Origin: Gammaproteobacteria bacterium
GTDB lineage: Bacteria > Pseudomonadota > Gammaproteobacteria > Ga0077536
Direction of reading: 5' to 3'
DNA: 43,455 nt
NCBI GenBank assembly: GCA_020849475.1
Contig: JADLGE010000118.1
Coordinates: 1-43,455, forward strand
This document shows, piece by piece, positions 1 through 8,036 of the stretch (positions are counted from its first letter, which is position 1; every line of letters starts with the position of its first letter). The notes beneath the pieces are model-generated. The model worked only from the letters and a program-made list of their open reading frames with translations, was not told the DNA's origin and ran no database searches. Both the position numbers and the translations under genes were made by a program.

Positions 1-45
1 GCGCACTAAATGATTGAATTTAAAGCACCATTAACACAGAATTTC

Positions 46-93
46 GCCTTCGGGAGGCAGGGGTCGTAGGTTCGAATCCTGTCACCCCGACCA
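46..93 (+). other. tRNA-Pro(CGG) 3' fragment, probable attachment site of an integrated element
   Basis: Positions 49-55 read as an anticodon loop with CGG at 51-53 followed by G. A T-arm with the TTCGAAT loop (71-77), the 3' acceptor strand and a terminal CCA (91-93) follow, as in proteobacterial tRNA-Pro. The 5' half is missing: sequence before about 46 is AT-rich, does not form D or acceptor arms, and the outer pairs of the anticodon stem are broken. A 3' tRNA half joined to unrelated AT-rich DNA is the usual scar of a tyrosine recombinase that uses a tRNA 3' end as attB. By this reading the element lies to the left of the window and its full tRNA copy is at its other end. No integrase is visible here. 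It could instead be a plain tRNA pseudogene. Confidence 0.7.
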
Positions 94-249
94 ATTTTCT
101 ATTTCCGCTTCGCATCCGCTGTGGCAGCGTCCTCTCAGGCCACATTGAAAGTGGCGACCAAGCGACTGCTCTCGACACGCTGATAGTCCCGCCGCGCCCA
201 AGCCGTGGCTCGATGCCTTGCTGCGCGTTCGTCGCGCGCCCCGACACCC

Positions 250-263
250 TTGACCTTCGTCAA
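250..263. promoter_or_regulatory. FNR/DNR-type palindrome upstream of the porin gene
   Basis: TTGAC-N4-GTCAA is a perfect inverted repeat with the half-site spacing of FNR/DNR boxes (consensus TTGAT-N4-ATCAA) and matches 8 of 10 positions. It lies about 114 bp before the porin start at 377. A -10-like TTTAAT is at 291-296, but the distance is a few bases longer than the ideal class II arrangement. Binding by the regulator at 1810-2508 is inferred. Confidence 0.5.
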
Positions 264-376
264 TGCGCCCGCCCGTCTGCATCTTCTAGTTTTAATCCAA
301 GTCCACACGCGTACATCCCCACCCAGGTCGGACTGGTTTTGGAGTGATGACCCGGTCGGTCGGATTGGAGAACGAC

Positions 377-1753
377 ATGAAGAACATCAATACACTGGGC
401 GGCGCACTCCTGATTGCTATCAGCGCCGCCGCTAGCGCGCCGCTGGCTGTGGCGGCGGCCAATGCAAACCCGCCCGCCGCGCCGCCACCGACAGCTTCGG
501 TGCCGGTGATTCCCCATACCGATACGCTGGCCGGCATGTTTCGCGACGGCAAGCTGCTGCTGCACCTGCGGTTGCGTTACGAGAATGCCGATGACGATGC
601 GCGGCGCGAAGCGGTCGATGTCGGCACCCTGCGCACTGCGCTCGGTTTTCGCACCGCCAGCTTTCACGGCCTGTTCGGCATGGCCGAAGTGGAAGACGTG
701 CTCGCGGCTGGCACCTATGACGACGGCGGCGCCAACCGGCGCATGGCGCCGCGCTATTCGGCGGTGGTCGACCCGGAAGGCATGGAATTGAACCAGGCCT
801 ATGTCGGCATCGACGCCATTCCACATACAGTGATCCAGGCCGGTCGTCAGCTCATTCTCGATCGCGACGCGCCCTTCCATCGCTTTGTCGGCAACGTGCT
901 GTGGCGTCAGAACTGGCAGACCTACGACGCTGTCGGCGTATTCAACAATTCGCTACCCGATACCGCGGTGCGCTTCTGGTACACCTGGAACATCAACCGC
1001 ATCTTCGGTGAAGGCAACCCGACCCGCGGTTTCGACGATGAAGGATTGAATGGTTATCTCGGCAACGTGGTCTACACCGGCCTGCCTTTCGGGCGCCTGG
1101 AGCTTTACGCCTACCTGCTCGACTTCGAACGCAGTGTAGTGCCGGCGATCCGCTCGTTCTATCCATCGACCCAGACCTACGGCGCGCGCTTCGACGGCAA
1201 GTTCGCGCTCAATCCCAAGTTCGATGTGTTGTACATCGCCGAAGGCGCGTGGCAGGGAGACTTCTCCCATAACCCCACCGGCAACATCGATCAGCCGTTT
1301 CTATGGGGCATGCTCGGCGGCAGTTACAAGGTCGGCGGCATCGTTCAATCGGTGACCATGAAGGCCAGCGTTGAATTTCTCGGCGGTGACGGCGGCGCCA
1401 ATCGTTTCACCACGCCGCTTGCCACCGGCCATGCGTTCCAGGGCTGGGCAGATCGATTTCTCAACACTCCGGGCGATGGTATCGAAGATGTCTACCTGAC
1501 CTTTCAGGCGGTGGTGCTGGGCGCCAATTTCATGATCGAACATCACTGGTTCGATGCCGACAATGGTGGCTACGGCTATGGTCATGAACTCGACGTACAG
1601 TTGACCAAGACCTTCCTGACCAAGTACACCGCCGGCATCAAGTATGCCGACTACGATGCCGACCAGAACGCACGCAACATCGCGCGCAACAGCGGCTCAG
1701 GCCAGGCGTTCGATCTGCGCAAAGTGTGGGTGTGGCTGGAATACCGCTACTGA
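377..1753 (+). CDS. Alginate-export-type outer-membrane beta-barrel porin
   Basis: This 458-residue protein starts with a basic N-terminus and a hydrophobic Ala-rich signal peptide (about residues 1-30), then a Pro/Ala linker. The rest is rich in alternating aromatic and polar strands and ends in a WVWLEYRY-type aromatic C-terminus, as expected of an outer-membrane barrel. The body (LRLRYEN near the start, QAGRQ, WRQNWQTYDAVGV) resembles the alginate_export/AlgE-like family, whose members in denitrifiers and degraders are often generic anion or substrate channels. The ATG at 377 is chosen over the upstream in-frame ATG at 344 because GGAG (367-370) sits six bases before it and the signal peptide begins there. 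A palindrome at 250-263 suggests co-regulation with the denitrification genes. The substrate is unknown; it need not be alginate. Confidence 0.8.
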   Translation: MKNINTLGGALLIAISAAASAPLAVAAANANPPAAPPPTASVPVIPHTDTLAGMFRDGKLLLHLRLRYENADDDARREAVDVGTLRTALGFRTASFHGLFGMAEVEDVLAAGTYDDGGANRRMAPRYSAVVDPEGMELNQAYVGIDAIPHTVIQAGRQLILDRDAPFHRFVGNVLWRQNWQTYDAVGVFNNSLPDTAVRFWYTWNINRIFGEGNPTRGFDDEGLNGYLGNVVYTGLPFGRLELYAYLLDFERSVVPAIRSFYPSTQTYGARFDGKFALNPKFDVLYIAEGAWQGDFSHNPTGNIDQPFLWGMLGGSYKVGGIVQSVTMKASVEFLGGDGGANRFTTPLATGHAFQGWADRFLNTPGDGIEDVYLTFQAVVLGANFMIEHHWFDADNGGYGYGHELDVQLTKTFLTKYTAGIKYADYDADQNARNIARNSGSGQAFDLRKVWVWLEYRY

Positions 1754-1760
1754 TGGCGAC

Positions 1761-1796
1761 GGCACGCACAAGCATGCTCACCTGCTTGTGCGTGCC
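1761..1796. terminator. Hairpin between convergent genes, probable bidirectional terminator
   Basis: A perfect 14-bp inverted repeat (GGCACGCACAAGCA at 1761-1774, complement at 1783-1796) with an 8-nt loop lies just after the porin stop and before the convergent regulator end. There is no strong T-run on either side, so termination is likely but not proven. Confidence 0.6.
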
Positions 1797-1809
1797 GCTT
1801 CACGCCTGC

Positions 1810-2508
1810 TCAGGGCTGCACGAAACGCCGCAGCCCTTCGACATCCTTGACGACGATGCTCGAACCTTCACTGGCCACCAGCCCGTCGTCGCGCAGACGC
1901 GCAAGAATGCGCGAAAACGTTTCCGGCTGTATCGACAGGCGTGATGCGATGACGACCTTGGGCGTCATGAGCCGGGCTTCCTGCACGGGCGGAAAGCTGG
2001 CGTTGTCCGACAGGCGCGCCAGCAGATAGGACGCCAGCCTGTGGGTGGCGTTGTGCAGCGTGAGCTCGTCTATCTGCACCACCAGCTCGCGCAGGCGCGC
2101 ACTCATCACCGCCATCACGCGAAAGCAGGTTTCGGGTGAATTGCGCAGCAGCTTCTTGATGACCTCACCCGGCAAGGCCAGCGCGCGGCTTTCCTCGATG
2201 GCAATGGCGCTGACCGGATAGCCGCCGGGCGCGTCCATGAACAAGGCCGCCTCGGCAAAGGTCTGCCCCGCGCGCACCACCGAGATGACTTTTTCATCGC
2301 CGTCGAAGGACGAGCGCGTGAGCTTCAACTGACCGCGTTGCAGGTAGAAGAAATTGACGGCCGGGTCACCGGTGCGGAACAGTTGTTGGCCGCGACGCAA
2401 TTCGAGCGCGTTGGAATGGCGCGCGATGAGGTTCAACTGCTCGTCGTCCAGCCCACCAAACAACGGCAGATTGCTGATGTCCTCGGCCTGGATCTGTTTG
2501 CTGGTCAT
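1810..2508 (-). CDS. Crp/Fnr-family regulator, DNR-like
   Basis: This 232-residue protein has an N-terminal cyclic-nucleotide-binding-type beta-barrel (about residues 15-130), a long dimerisation helix and a C-terminal winged helix. The recognition helix contains E-T-F-S-R, the E-x-x-S-R pattern by which FNR and DNR read TTGAT half-sites. There is only one cysteine, so no FNR-type [4Fe-4S] oxygen sensor can form. This fits DNR-type regulators, which sense NO through heme in the characterised examples. The ATG at 2508 is preceded by GGAAG about eight bases upstream, so the longer in-frame extension is rejected. It is encoded at the 3' end of the cytochrome b/heme-copper operon, 103 bp downstream on the same strand. 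Probable targets are the palindromes at 250, 12372, 13383 and 15753. The NO-sensing role is inferred. Confidence 0.85.
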   Translation of the reverse strand: MTSKQIQAEDISNLPLFGGLDDEQLNLIARHSNALELRRGQQLFRTGDPAVNFFYLQRGQLKLTRSSFDGDEKVISVVRAGQTFAEAALFMDAPGGYPVSAIAIEESRALALPGEVIKKLLRNSPETCFRVMAVMSARLRELVVQIDELTLHNATHRLASYLLARLSDNASFPPVQEARLMTPKVVIASRLSIQPETFSRILARLRDDGLVASEGSSIVVKDVEGLRRFVQP

Positions 2509-2611
2509 GGCTGCACTTCCACTGCTGTTGGCGTGCACCAAGGTAGTGCAATCAAGTCGCGATGCATAGATGGAACTCCGGTCGTCGTCGCGCGGCTTCA
2601 TAGACCGTGAG

Positions 2612-4531
2612 TCAGCCCGCGGCGGGGCGTTGCGGGTCCGTTGCGTGGGGGGAGAGAAACGCGTCCGAGTAACACGCGCCTTCGTCCAGGCCATGGGCGA
2701 GGAAGGCGGGCACGGCGTTCTCGATCATGTTCAGCGAACCGCAGGCGTAGAGCTCGTAGCCACGCATGTCGGGCAGGTCAGCGAGCATGGCGTCGTGCAC
2801 CAGGCCACGTCGGCCAGGCCAGTCATCGTCGCCGGCAGGCGCCGACAGCACCGGCACGAAATGAAAGTTGGGGTGCTCGGCCGCCCACTGTTCGGCGAGC
2901 GTCGCCATGTAGAGGTCGGCCCGCGCACGCACCCCCCAGTACAGGAACATCGGTCGCTCAATGGCGCGATGAAATGCATCCTCGACGATGCTCTTGATCG
3001 GCGCAAAGCCGGTGGCGCCAGCGATGAACAGTATGGGCGCGCTGCCCTCATGCAAGGTGAAGCGGCCGAAGGGCCCTTCGAAGCGCAGCGTGTCGCCGAC
3101 ACGCAGTCGCTCGAAGGCAAGTTCGCTGAAACGCCCGCCCGCCACCCGCCGCACATGCAGTTCGATGCGCCCATTGTCATGGGGCGCGTTGGCAAAGGAA
3201 TAGGAGCGCGTCGCGCCGTCGTCGAGCACGATGTTGATGTATTGCCCGGCGCTGAAGGCAATGCGCTCGCCGCCCTCCACCGTCAGCCACAGGCGGCGCA
3301 CGTCCGGCGCCAAGGTTTCGATGCCACTCAACGTTGCTTGATGGCGCTGCGGCGCAAGCGTCGGTGCACTCAAGGTCTCGACATCGATTTCAATCTCGAC
3401 GTCGTCCAGCGCCGTGGCACAACACATGAGCGCCTGGCCGCGCGCGCGCATCGCGCCATCGAGGGCCGACGGCTGATAATTGCCGTGCTCGACGCGGCCA
3501 TTCAGCACCGTGCACACGCATACGCCGCAACCGCCGGCGCGACATTCATAGGGCAGCGTGAGGCCGGCGCGCAGCCCCGCCTCGAGCAAAGTCTCACCGA
3601 CGCGTGTGCTCACACTGACAGCGCCCGGATGCATGACGACATTGTGCTCAGACGCCGCATTCGCACGCCGCGGCGGCAGCCACGGCGCGAGCAACAGCAG
3701 CACGCTGACTCCCAGCACCAAGGCCCACACTTCAGCGGGCGACCAGACATAGACCAAGGGATAGAGCGCCAGCAGGAACCAGTCGAAATCGAGCAGCACC
3801 GGCGCCGACGCGAGATGCGCCGCCTCGTGGCTGACTACCGGTCGCGCCAAAGCGAGCAGCACCAGCATGGCCAGCACCGACAGCACAATCACACGCGGCG
3901 GCTGGGTGCGCGCCTTCGGCACGCGCTGCACATGCACCCACATCAACAGCAGCACCAGCAGCGGTACACCAATGTGAATGAATACCAGCAAGGAGAACAG
4001 GCGATTGCTGACGCTGCGGTCGTAAATGAAATTGCGAATCAGCGTACCGCCAAAGCCGGGCAACCAGTCCAGCCACTCGAAGCTCGCCTGGGTGACGAAT
4101 TGCGCGAGCTTGTCCCACGGCAGCATGTAACCGTTGACGCCGGCCGCGAACACCAGCCACAGCAACACCACGCCGGTCACCCACGAAAACCAGCGAAAAC
4201 CACGCAATCTGTCGAAAGCCCAGTAACGCAGCAGATGAATGAGCATGGTGACGACCATGGCGTCCGACGCGTAGCGGTGCACACTGCGCAGCACGCCTCC
4301 AGCGAACCACTGCTGGCGTGTCAGTGCATCGACCGAGCGATAGGCGCCTTCGACGCTGGTGTCGAAGAACGCGTATAGATACAGGCCACTGCCGACCACC
4401 ACCCAGAACAGAAAGAACGCCAGCGCACCGAGTTGATAGAAAGGATTGAGCTGGTCACCAAAGGCGCGATTGAACAACGCCTCGACGCGCATGAAGCAGG
4501 CGCGCAACAGTGATTGAGGCGCAAGACGCAT
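2612..4531 (-). CDS. Cytochrome b / [2Fe-2S] ferredoxin / FAD-NAD(P) reductase fusion
   Basis: The 639-residue protein has three modules. Residues 1-290 are a cytochrome b N-terminal membrane domain with two H-x13-H pairs (H85/H99 and H186/H200) that can hold two b hemes, and a LPWD motif. Residues 300-385 are a plant-type [2Fe-2S] ferredoxin (C330, C335, C338, C370). Residues 395-630 are a ferredoxin-NADP+ reductase-like unit with an RSYSFANAP flavin motif, a GATGFAPI nucleotide motif and a YACGS C-terminal motif. The design implies electrons passing from NAD(P)H via FAD and [2Fe-2S] to b hemes in the membrane, or the reverse. The ATG at 4531 overlaps the stop of the upstream gene (TGATG), indicating translational coupling. 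No Rieske protein or cytochrome c1 is present, so this is not a bc1 complex. The b domain is a paralogue of that in 6466-8019. I know of no characterised protein with this domain order. Confidence 0.85.
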   Translation of the reverse strand: MRLAPQSLLRACFMRVEALFNRAFGDQLNPFYQLGALAFFLFWVVVGSGLYLYAFFDTSVEGAYRSVDALTRQQWFAGGVLRSVHRYASDAMVVTMLIHLLRYWAFDRLRGFRWFSWVTGVVLLWLVFAAGVNGYMLPWDKLAQFVTQASFEWLDWLPGFGGTLIRNFIYDRSVSNRLFSLLVFIHIGVPLLVLLLMWVHVQRVPKARTQPPRVIVLSVLAMLVLLALARPVVSHEAAHLASAPVLLDFDWFLLALYPLVYVWSPAEVWALVLGVSVLLLLAPWLPPRRANAASEHNVVMHPGAVSVSTRVGETLLEAGLRAGLTLPYECRAGGCGVCVCTVLNGRVEHGNYQPSALDGAMRARGQALMCCATALDDVEIEIDVETLSAPTLAPQRHQATLSGIETLAPDVRRLWLTVEGGERIAFSAGQYINIVLDDGATRSYSFANAPHDNGRIELHVRRVAGGRFSELAFERLRVGDTLRFEGPFGRFTLHEGSAPILFIAGATGFAPIKSIVEDAFHRAIERPMFLYWGVRARADLYMATLAEQWAAEHPNFHFVPVLSAPAGDDDWPGRRGLVHDAMLADLPDMRGYELYACGSLNMIENAVPAFLAHGLDEGACYSDAFLSPHATDPQRPAAG

Positions 4532-5937
4532 CAAGCGCGGCCTTCACGCAGCGCGCGCCACGCGACCAGCACGAACGTCAACCCGCCAATGATGGCGATG
4601 AGGCCACCGAGGCCCATGAGCCCCATGCCGAAGATCTCCCCGGGGCTGCGCAGCACCTGCTCGGCGCCGGCCACTTTGCGTTGCACCCCGTAGCCACCGG
4701 ACCACACCAGGCCGACGATATGCATGAGCTGGCCAAGGCCGTAGAGATAGGGCTGCGCGACAGCCAGGCGTCCGCGCGGCGTGCCATAGCCGAGTTGCGG
4801 CAACAGGTGATAGACCAGGCCCATGATGGCGAGCGTCACACCGACGATGCAGCCGTGATAGTGGGCCGGGATCTTGACGTTACTGCCGTTGATGGCGAGC
4901 GCGATGACGCCGCCCGCCGCGAACAGCGCGATGGATGAAAACAGCGCCGCGCGCAGCGGCCGCGCGGTGTCGCTTACGTGGCCACGGTCGGCGAACGCCA
5001 GCACGATGGCGAGCGCCACCGGGAAGATGGCCATGCCACCGCCAACGCGCATGCCGATGGTATTCAGATGCCGGTGCGCGACCGACAGCACGTCGTGCAC
5101 GAAATACGCATAGAGCGTGATGAAGACCGGCGCCAGGGCAATCACGAACAACAGCAGGCTGACGCGCGCACTCAAGGGCAGCCGCACTTCGCAGGCCTGC
5201 GCCAGCCACAGCCACGCCACCAGCAGCAGCAAGGTCCAGGTGTATTGCAGCGCATGGCCGCCGCCCCAGAACAGAATCTCCCAGTAGGCCTTGCTGTCGA
5301 GTGATGCCGGCACGACGGCCAAAGACCAGCCGAAAGCGACCAGCGCCACCGCCGTCGCGACCGCCGCCGCATACAGACCGAAGCGCAGGGCCGCCGCGCC
5401 ATCGAGGCGCGCCACCAGCGGCGACATGCACAGCAGCGTGCGCGCCACCAGCACCACCACGGCCAGCCCGAAGACCGCGAGGCCGGCCAGGAACAGCGGC
5501 GATTCCAGCACCGGAATATAGTTCGCCATCACCGGTGCGCCGGGGGCGAGAAACGGCGCCACCACCATCATGAGCGTACCAAGCGCGGCGCCGAGCAGAG
5601 CGCCCCAACCCCAATGCCGTCCGCGCGCGCCGGTCTGCGTGCTCCACAGCATGCCGGCGATCGCGACGAACCACACCAGCACCGACAAATCGACGTGCAC
5701 CACCAGCGCTGTGCGAAAGAAATCGATGCCGGGCAGGGCCGCATTGACGCCGGGCGTGCGCGCCAGCACCAACAAGATGGAGAACAGTCCCGAACCGACC
5801 AGCGCGCCCAATCCCAACCACAGCCATCCGCGCGCCAGGCGCCGCTCGGCAACACTCAGGGGCAGTCGATAGACGGCGGGGGGCGCGTGCGGTGTGCTGT
5901 CATCGACCACCAGGTGCGAACGAATGATGCTGTTCAT
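4531..5937 (-). CDS. Divergent heme-copper oxidase subunit I-like protein
   Basis: This 468-residue polytopic protein has about twelve hydrophobic segments. Candidate ligands follow the heme-copper superfamily layout: H81 for the low-spin heme; GGGHALQY with H228 as a CuB ligand and Y232 at the His+4 position of the oxidase cross-linked Tyr; H281-D282 where His-His is normally found, 53 residues after H228; and AHYHG with H359 and H361 for the high-spin and low-spin hemes. The replacement of one CuB His by Asp is read by spacing, not by alignment, and resembles departures reported in non-canonical NO reductases. The protein carries no fused cytochrome c, and the only CuA subunit in the cluster lies beside the other subunit I. 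Its partners may therefore be the two cytochrome b fusions on either side. Its ATG overlaps the preceding stop (ATGA). It could be a catalytic NO or O2 reductase or a non-catalytic heme carrier. Confidence 0.75.
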   Translation of the reverse strand: MNSIIRSHLVVDDSTPHAPPAVYRLPLSVAERRLARGWLWLGLGALVGSGLFSILLVLARTPGVNAALPGIDFFRTALVVHVDLSVLVWFVAIAGMLWSTQTGARGRHWGWGALLGAALGTLMMVVAPFLAPGAPVMANYIPVLESPLFLAGLAVFGLAVVVLVARTLLCMSPLVARLDGAAALRFGLYAAAVATAVALVAFGWSLAVVPASLDSKAYWEILFWGGGHALQYTWTLLLLVAWLWLAQACEVRLPLSARVSLLLFVIALAPVFITLYAYFVHDVLSVAHRHLNTIGMRVGGGMAIFPVALAIVLAFADRGHVSDTARPLRAALFSSIALFAAGGVIALAINGSNVKIPAHYHGCIVGVTLAIMGLVYHLLPQLGYGTPRGRLAVAQPYLYGLGQLMHIVGLVWSGGYGVQRKVAGAEQVLRSPGEIFGMGLMGLGGLIAIIGGLTFVLVAWRALREGRA

Positions 5938-6473
5938 TGCAGCGTGATCTCCCCGTGTTCGGCGTCGAAATCGATCACCAGCACCTGGGCCGGCGCGAGC
6001 GTGACGCGTTGCTCGATGTGATAGGCGAAGTCGGCGTTGTTGGCGTCATCGCGCAGACGCACGGCGATGGCACGCTCGCCGGCCGCGACTGCCAGGCGCG
6101 TGTAGATGGCCGACGCGCCGTCGCCGGACAAACCCGAGGGCGGCGCTGCGATGCGCGCTGCCGCCGCGCCATCGATATCGAGTTCCACCACTACCGGTGA
6201 ACGCTCGCGCGGGCAGCTGACGGGCGCGCGCATGTTGGGCGGCAAGGCCGCGAGTTCCTCGGCGCTCAATTGATGACAGGCGCTCTTCGGCTTGCCGGTA
6301 TGCAGGACGCTGAGCTTGATGACGGCTGTGTCGGGCGGCAGATGGCGATACGGCGGCCAGTGCGAAAACACGCCGATGACGAGCGCGAACAGGCCGTAAA
6401 GCACGGCCTGGCCCAGCCACGCGCGCCAGCCGAGCGTGTGTCTCGTGCGCGCGTGGTTGTCGGCTTCAGCCAT
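5934..6473 (-). CDS. Unknown protein with one N-terminal membrane helix
   Basis: This protein of about 179 residues has one hydrophobic helix near the N-terminus (about residues 16-37) followed by a soluble domain, probably periplasmic. The soluble part has a PPDTAVIKLS stretch, an ACHQL cysteine, a LPPNMRAPVSCPRE segment with a second cysteine, and an Ig-like beta-rich remainder. I do not recognise a named domain. The gene overlaps its neighbours at both ends, which ties it to the cytochrome b/heme-copper complex. Two conserved-looking cysteines could bind a metal or form a disulfide. An in-frame GTG at 6482 is an alternative start; ATG 6473 is preferred although its ribosome binding site is weak. 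Possible roles are assembly factor or accessory subunit; neither is shown. Confidence 0.7.
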   Translation of the reverse strand: MAEADNHARTRHTLGWRAWLGQAVLYGLFALVIGVFSHWPPYRHLPPDTAVIKLSVLHTGKPKSACHQLSAEELAALPPNMRAPVSCPRERSPVVVELDIDGAAAARIAAPPSGLSGDGASAIYTRLAVAAGERAIAVRLRDDANNADFAYHIEQRVTLAPAQVLVIDFDAEHGEITLQ

Positions 6474-8019
6474 GGTCTGCACCGTGGCCGTTCATGGCGC
6501 GTTGCCCATCCCGCGCGCCGCGTTCACGCAAGGCATCGAGCGCGGCGACCAAGCGTGCTTCCTCGCCCCGCTCGGCCGCCAGCCACTGAACCCTGCTGCG
6601 CGCGACGCCCGCGCGCAGCTGCGGCTCGCGTTGCGCGTTGAGACGCGCGCCGGTCCAGCGCGCGCCGAGGCGATATTCGCAGCCGTAGTCGTGACAACTC
6701 GCCACCAGCACCGCCGCCGCGCCGTCGCGCAACGCATATTCAACGAAGGCCGGTGGCAGTTGGCCACTGCAGATCAGGGGCAACACCAGCACATCGTTGG
6801 CCGCCACGCGGGTGCTGTCGGCGCCGTGCAGGCAGGCAAACAGCACCAGCGGACGTGGCGCACTGCTGGCGCGCAAGCCTTCGCGCAGTTGCTGGCGCAA
6901 ACTGTCGACCGTGAGACCCGGCATGTCGATACCGTTGACGAGTTGGAGCACGCTGCGAAACGGTGTGGCCGAAGGGCACGCGCCGGCACAGATACCACAG
7001 CCGGCGCACAGCGCCGCGTCAACCAGCGCGAGTTCGCGTCCATGGCCGGCCGTCGGATGGGCAATCATGCTGACCGCCCCGTAGGGACAGTCCTCGAAGC
7101 AACGCCGACAGCCGTTGCAGTGTTGCGGGTCAACCACCGCCGCCGCGGCGCGCGGCGCGCCGGGCAGGAAAGGCAATGCACACAGGCCTGCGCCCATCGC
7201 CAACACGATGCCCCAGGTCATGCTGGCCGAACTCGCATACATCAATGCATGCGGCCACAGCACCCACCAGTCAAAGCTCAAAGCCGCCGGTATGCGCGCG
7301 AGATTGGCCGGCGCCGGTTGCGCTACCGGCGCCAGCACCGACAGTGCCAGCAAGCTCAAGGTGGTGCCGAAGGCAAGCGCGCGGGTCGGCATCACCACCG
7401 CGCGACTCACACGCTGCAGGTGCAGCCACGCGACCAGCACCAGCAGCAAGGACACGCCGATATGCACGAACACGAATAACGAGAACAGTCGATCGCTGAG
7501 CGCGGCGGCGCGCAGGAAATTGCGCGACAAAGGCTCGCCAAGCAGCGGCAACGCATCCAGCCATTCGGCGCTGGCGACGGCGGAGAACAGACCAAGTTCA
7601 TCCCACACGAGCCAGAAGCCGCCAATGGCCGCGGCACCGATGAACGGCAGCAGCGCGCAACCGCTCAACCACGAGAAGCGTCGAAAATGGCGCCAGTGGC
7701 CGTAAAGCAGTTCGCGCACCAGGTGCAGGACGGTGAGGATGACAAAGGCATCGGTCGCGTAGCGATGCAGGCTGTGCATGAGCGCGCCCATGGACCATCG
7801 CGACTCCGTCAGGCGGGCCACCGAGGCGTGGGCGCCACGCACCGAAGTATCGTAGCCGGCATAGAGCCAGGCGCCGCTCACCAGCAACACCGCGAAGCAC
7901 AGGAACAGCAACGCGCCGAGCAGACGCAGGGGGTTGCCGCTGGCGCCAAAGGCGCGGTCGAAGCCTTGTTCCAGCCAGCGCCAGGCGGCGTTTCCTGACG
8001 GGGCGATAGTGCGGGTCAT
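6466..8019 (-). CDS. Cytochrome b / 2x[4Fe-4S] ferredoxin / MvhD-like fusion
   Basis: The 517-residue protein begins with a cytochrome b N-terminal membrane domain (about 1-285). Its H-x13-H pairs fall at H85/H99 and H186/H200, exactly the positions seen in the paralogue at 2612-4531. Two [4Fe-4S] motifs follow (C301, C304, C307, C311 and C338, C341, C344, C348). The C-terminal domain (about 388-480) resembles the MvhD/FrhD hydrogenase iron-sulfur subunit, with C396, C417 in a CSG motif, and SCHDYGCEY (C442, C447). In methanogens MvhD links hydrogenase to heterodisulfide reductase. Here no hydrogenase or Hdr gene is visible, so the domain probably docks another electron carrier. The fusion would join low-potential Fe-S clusters to membrane b hemes. 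It is transcribed with the Sco protein upstream and the unknown protein downstream. Confidence 0.85.
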   Translation of the reverse strand: MTRTIAPSGNAAWRWLEQGFDRAFGASGNPLRLLGALLFLCFAVLLVSGAWLYAGYDTSVRGAHASVARLTESRWSMGALMHSLHRYATDAFVILTVLHLVRELLYGHWRHFRRFSWLSGCALLPFIGAAAIGGFWLVWDELGLFSAVASAEWLDALPLLGEPLSRNFLRAAALSDRLFSLFVFVHIGVSLLLVLVAWLHLQRVSRAVVMPTRALAFGTTLSLLALSVLAPVAQPAPANLARIPAALSFDWWVLWPHALMYASSASMTWGIVLAMGAGLCALPFLPGAPRAAAAVVDPQHCNGCRRCFEDCPYGAVSMIAHPTAGHGRELALVDAALCAGCGICAGACPSATPFRSVLQLVNGIDMPGLTVDSLRQQLREGLRASSAPRPLVLFACLHGADSTRVAANDVLVLPLICSGQLPPAFVEYALRDGAAAVLVASCHDYGCEYRLGARWTGARLNAQREPQLRAGVARSRVQWLAAERGEEARLVAALDALRERGARDGQRAMNGHGADHG

Positions 8020-8036
8020 GGCGGTTCAATCGAACT

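Noticed and set aside
1..93. A complete tRNA-Pro gene at the window start
   Set aside because: The D-arm and 5' acceptor strand cannot be found and the anticodon stem is broken on its outer 5' side; only the 3' half is present.
2570..4378. A long plus-strand open frame of about 600 codons opposite the cytochrome b fusion
   Set aside because: It is Arg/His/Gln-rich, has no domain, and mirrors a gene with clear motifs on the other strand; high G+C makes such frames common.
2612..8019. Cytochrome bc1 complex
   Set aside because: There is no Rieske protein, cytochrome c1 or C-terminal cytochrome b domain; both b domains are fused to other redox modules.
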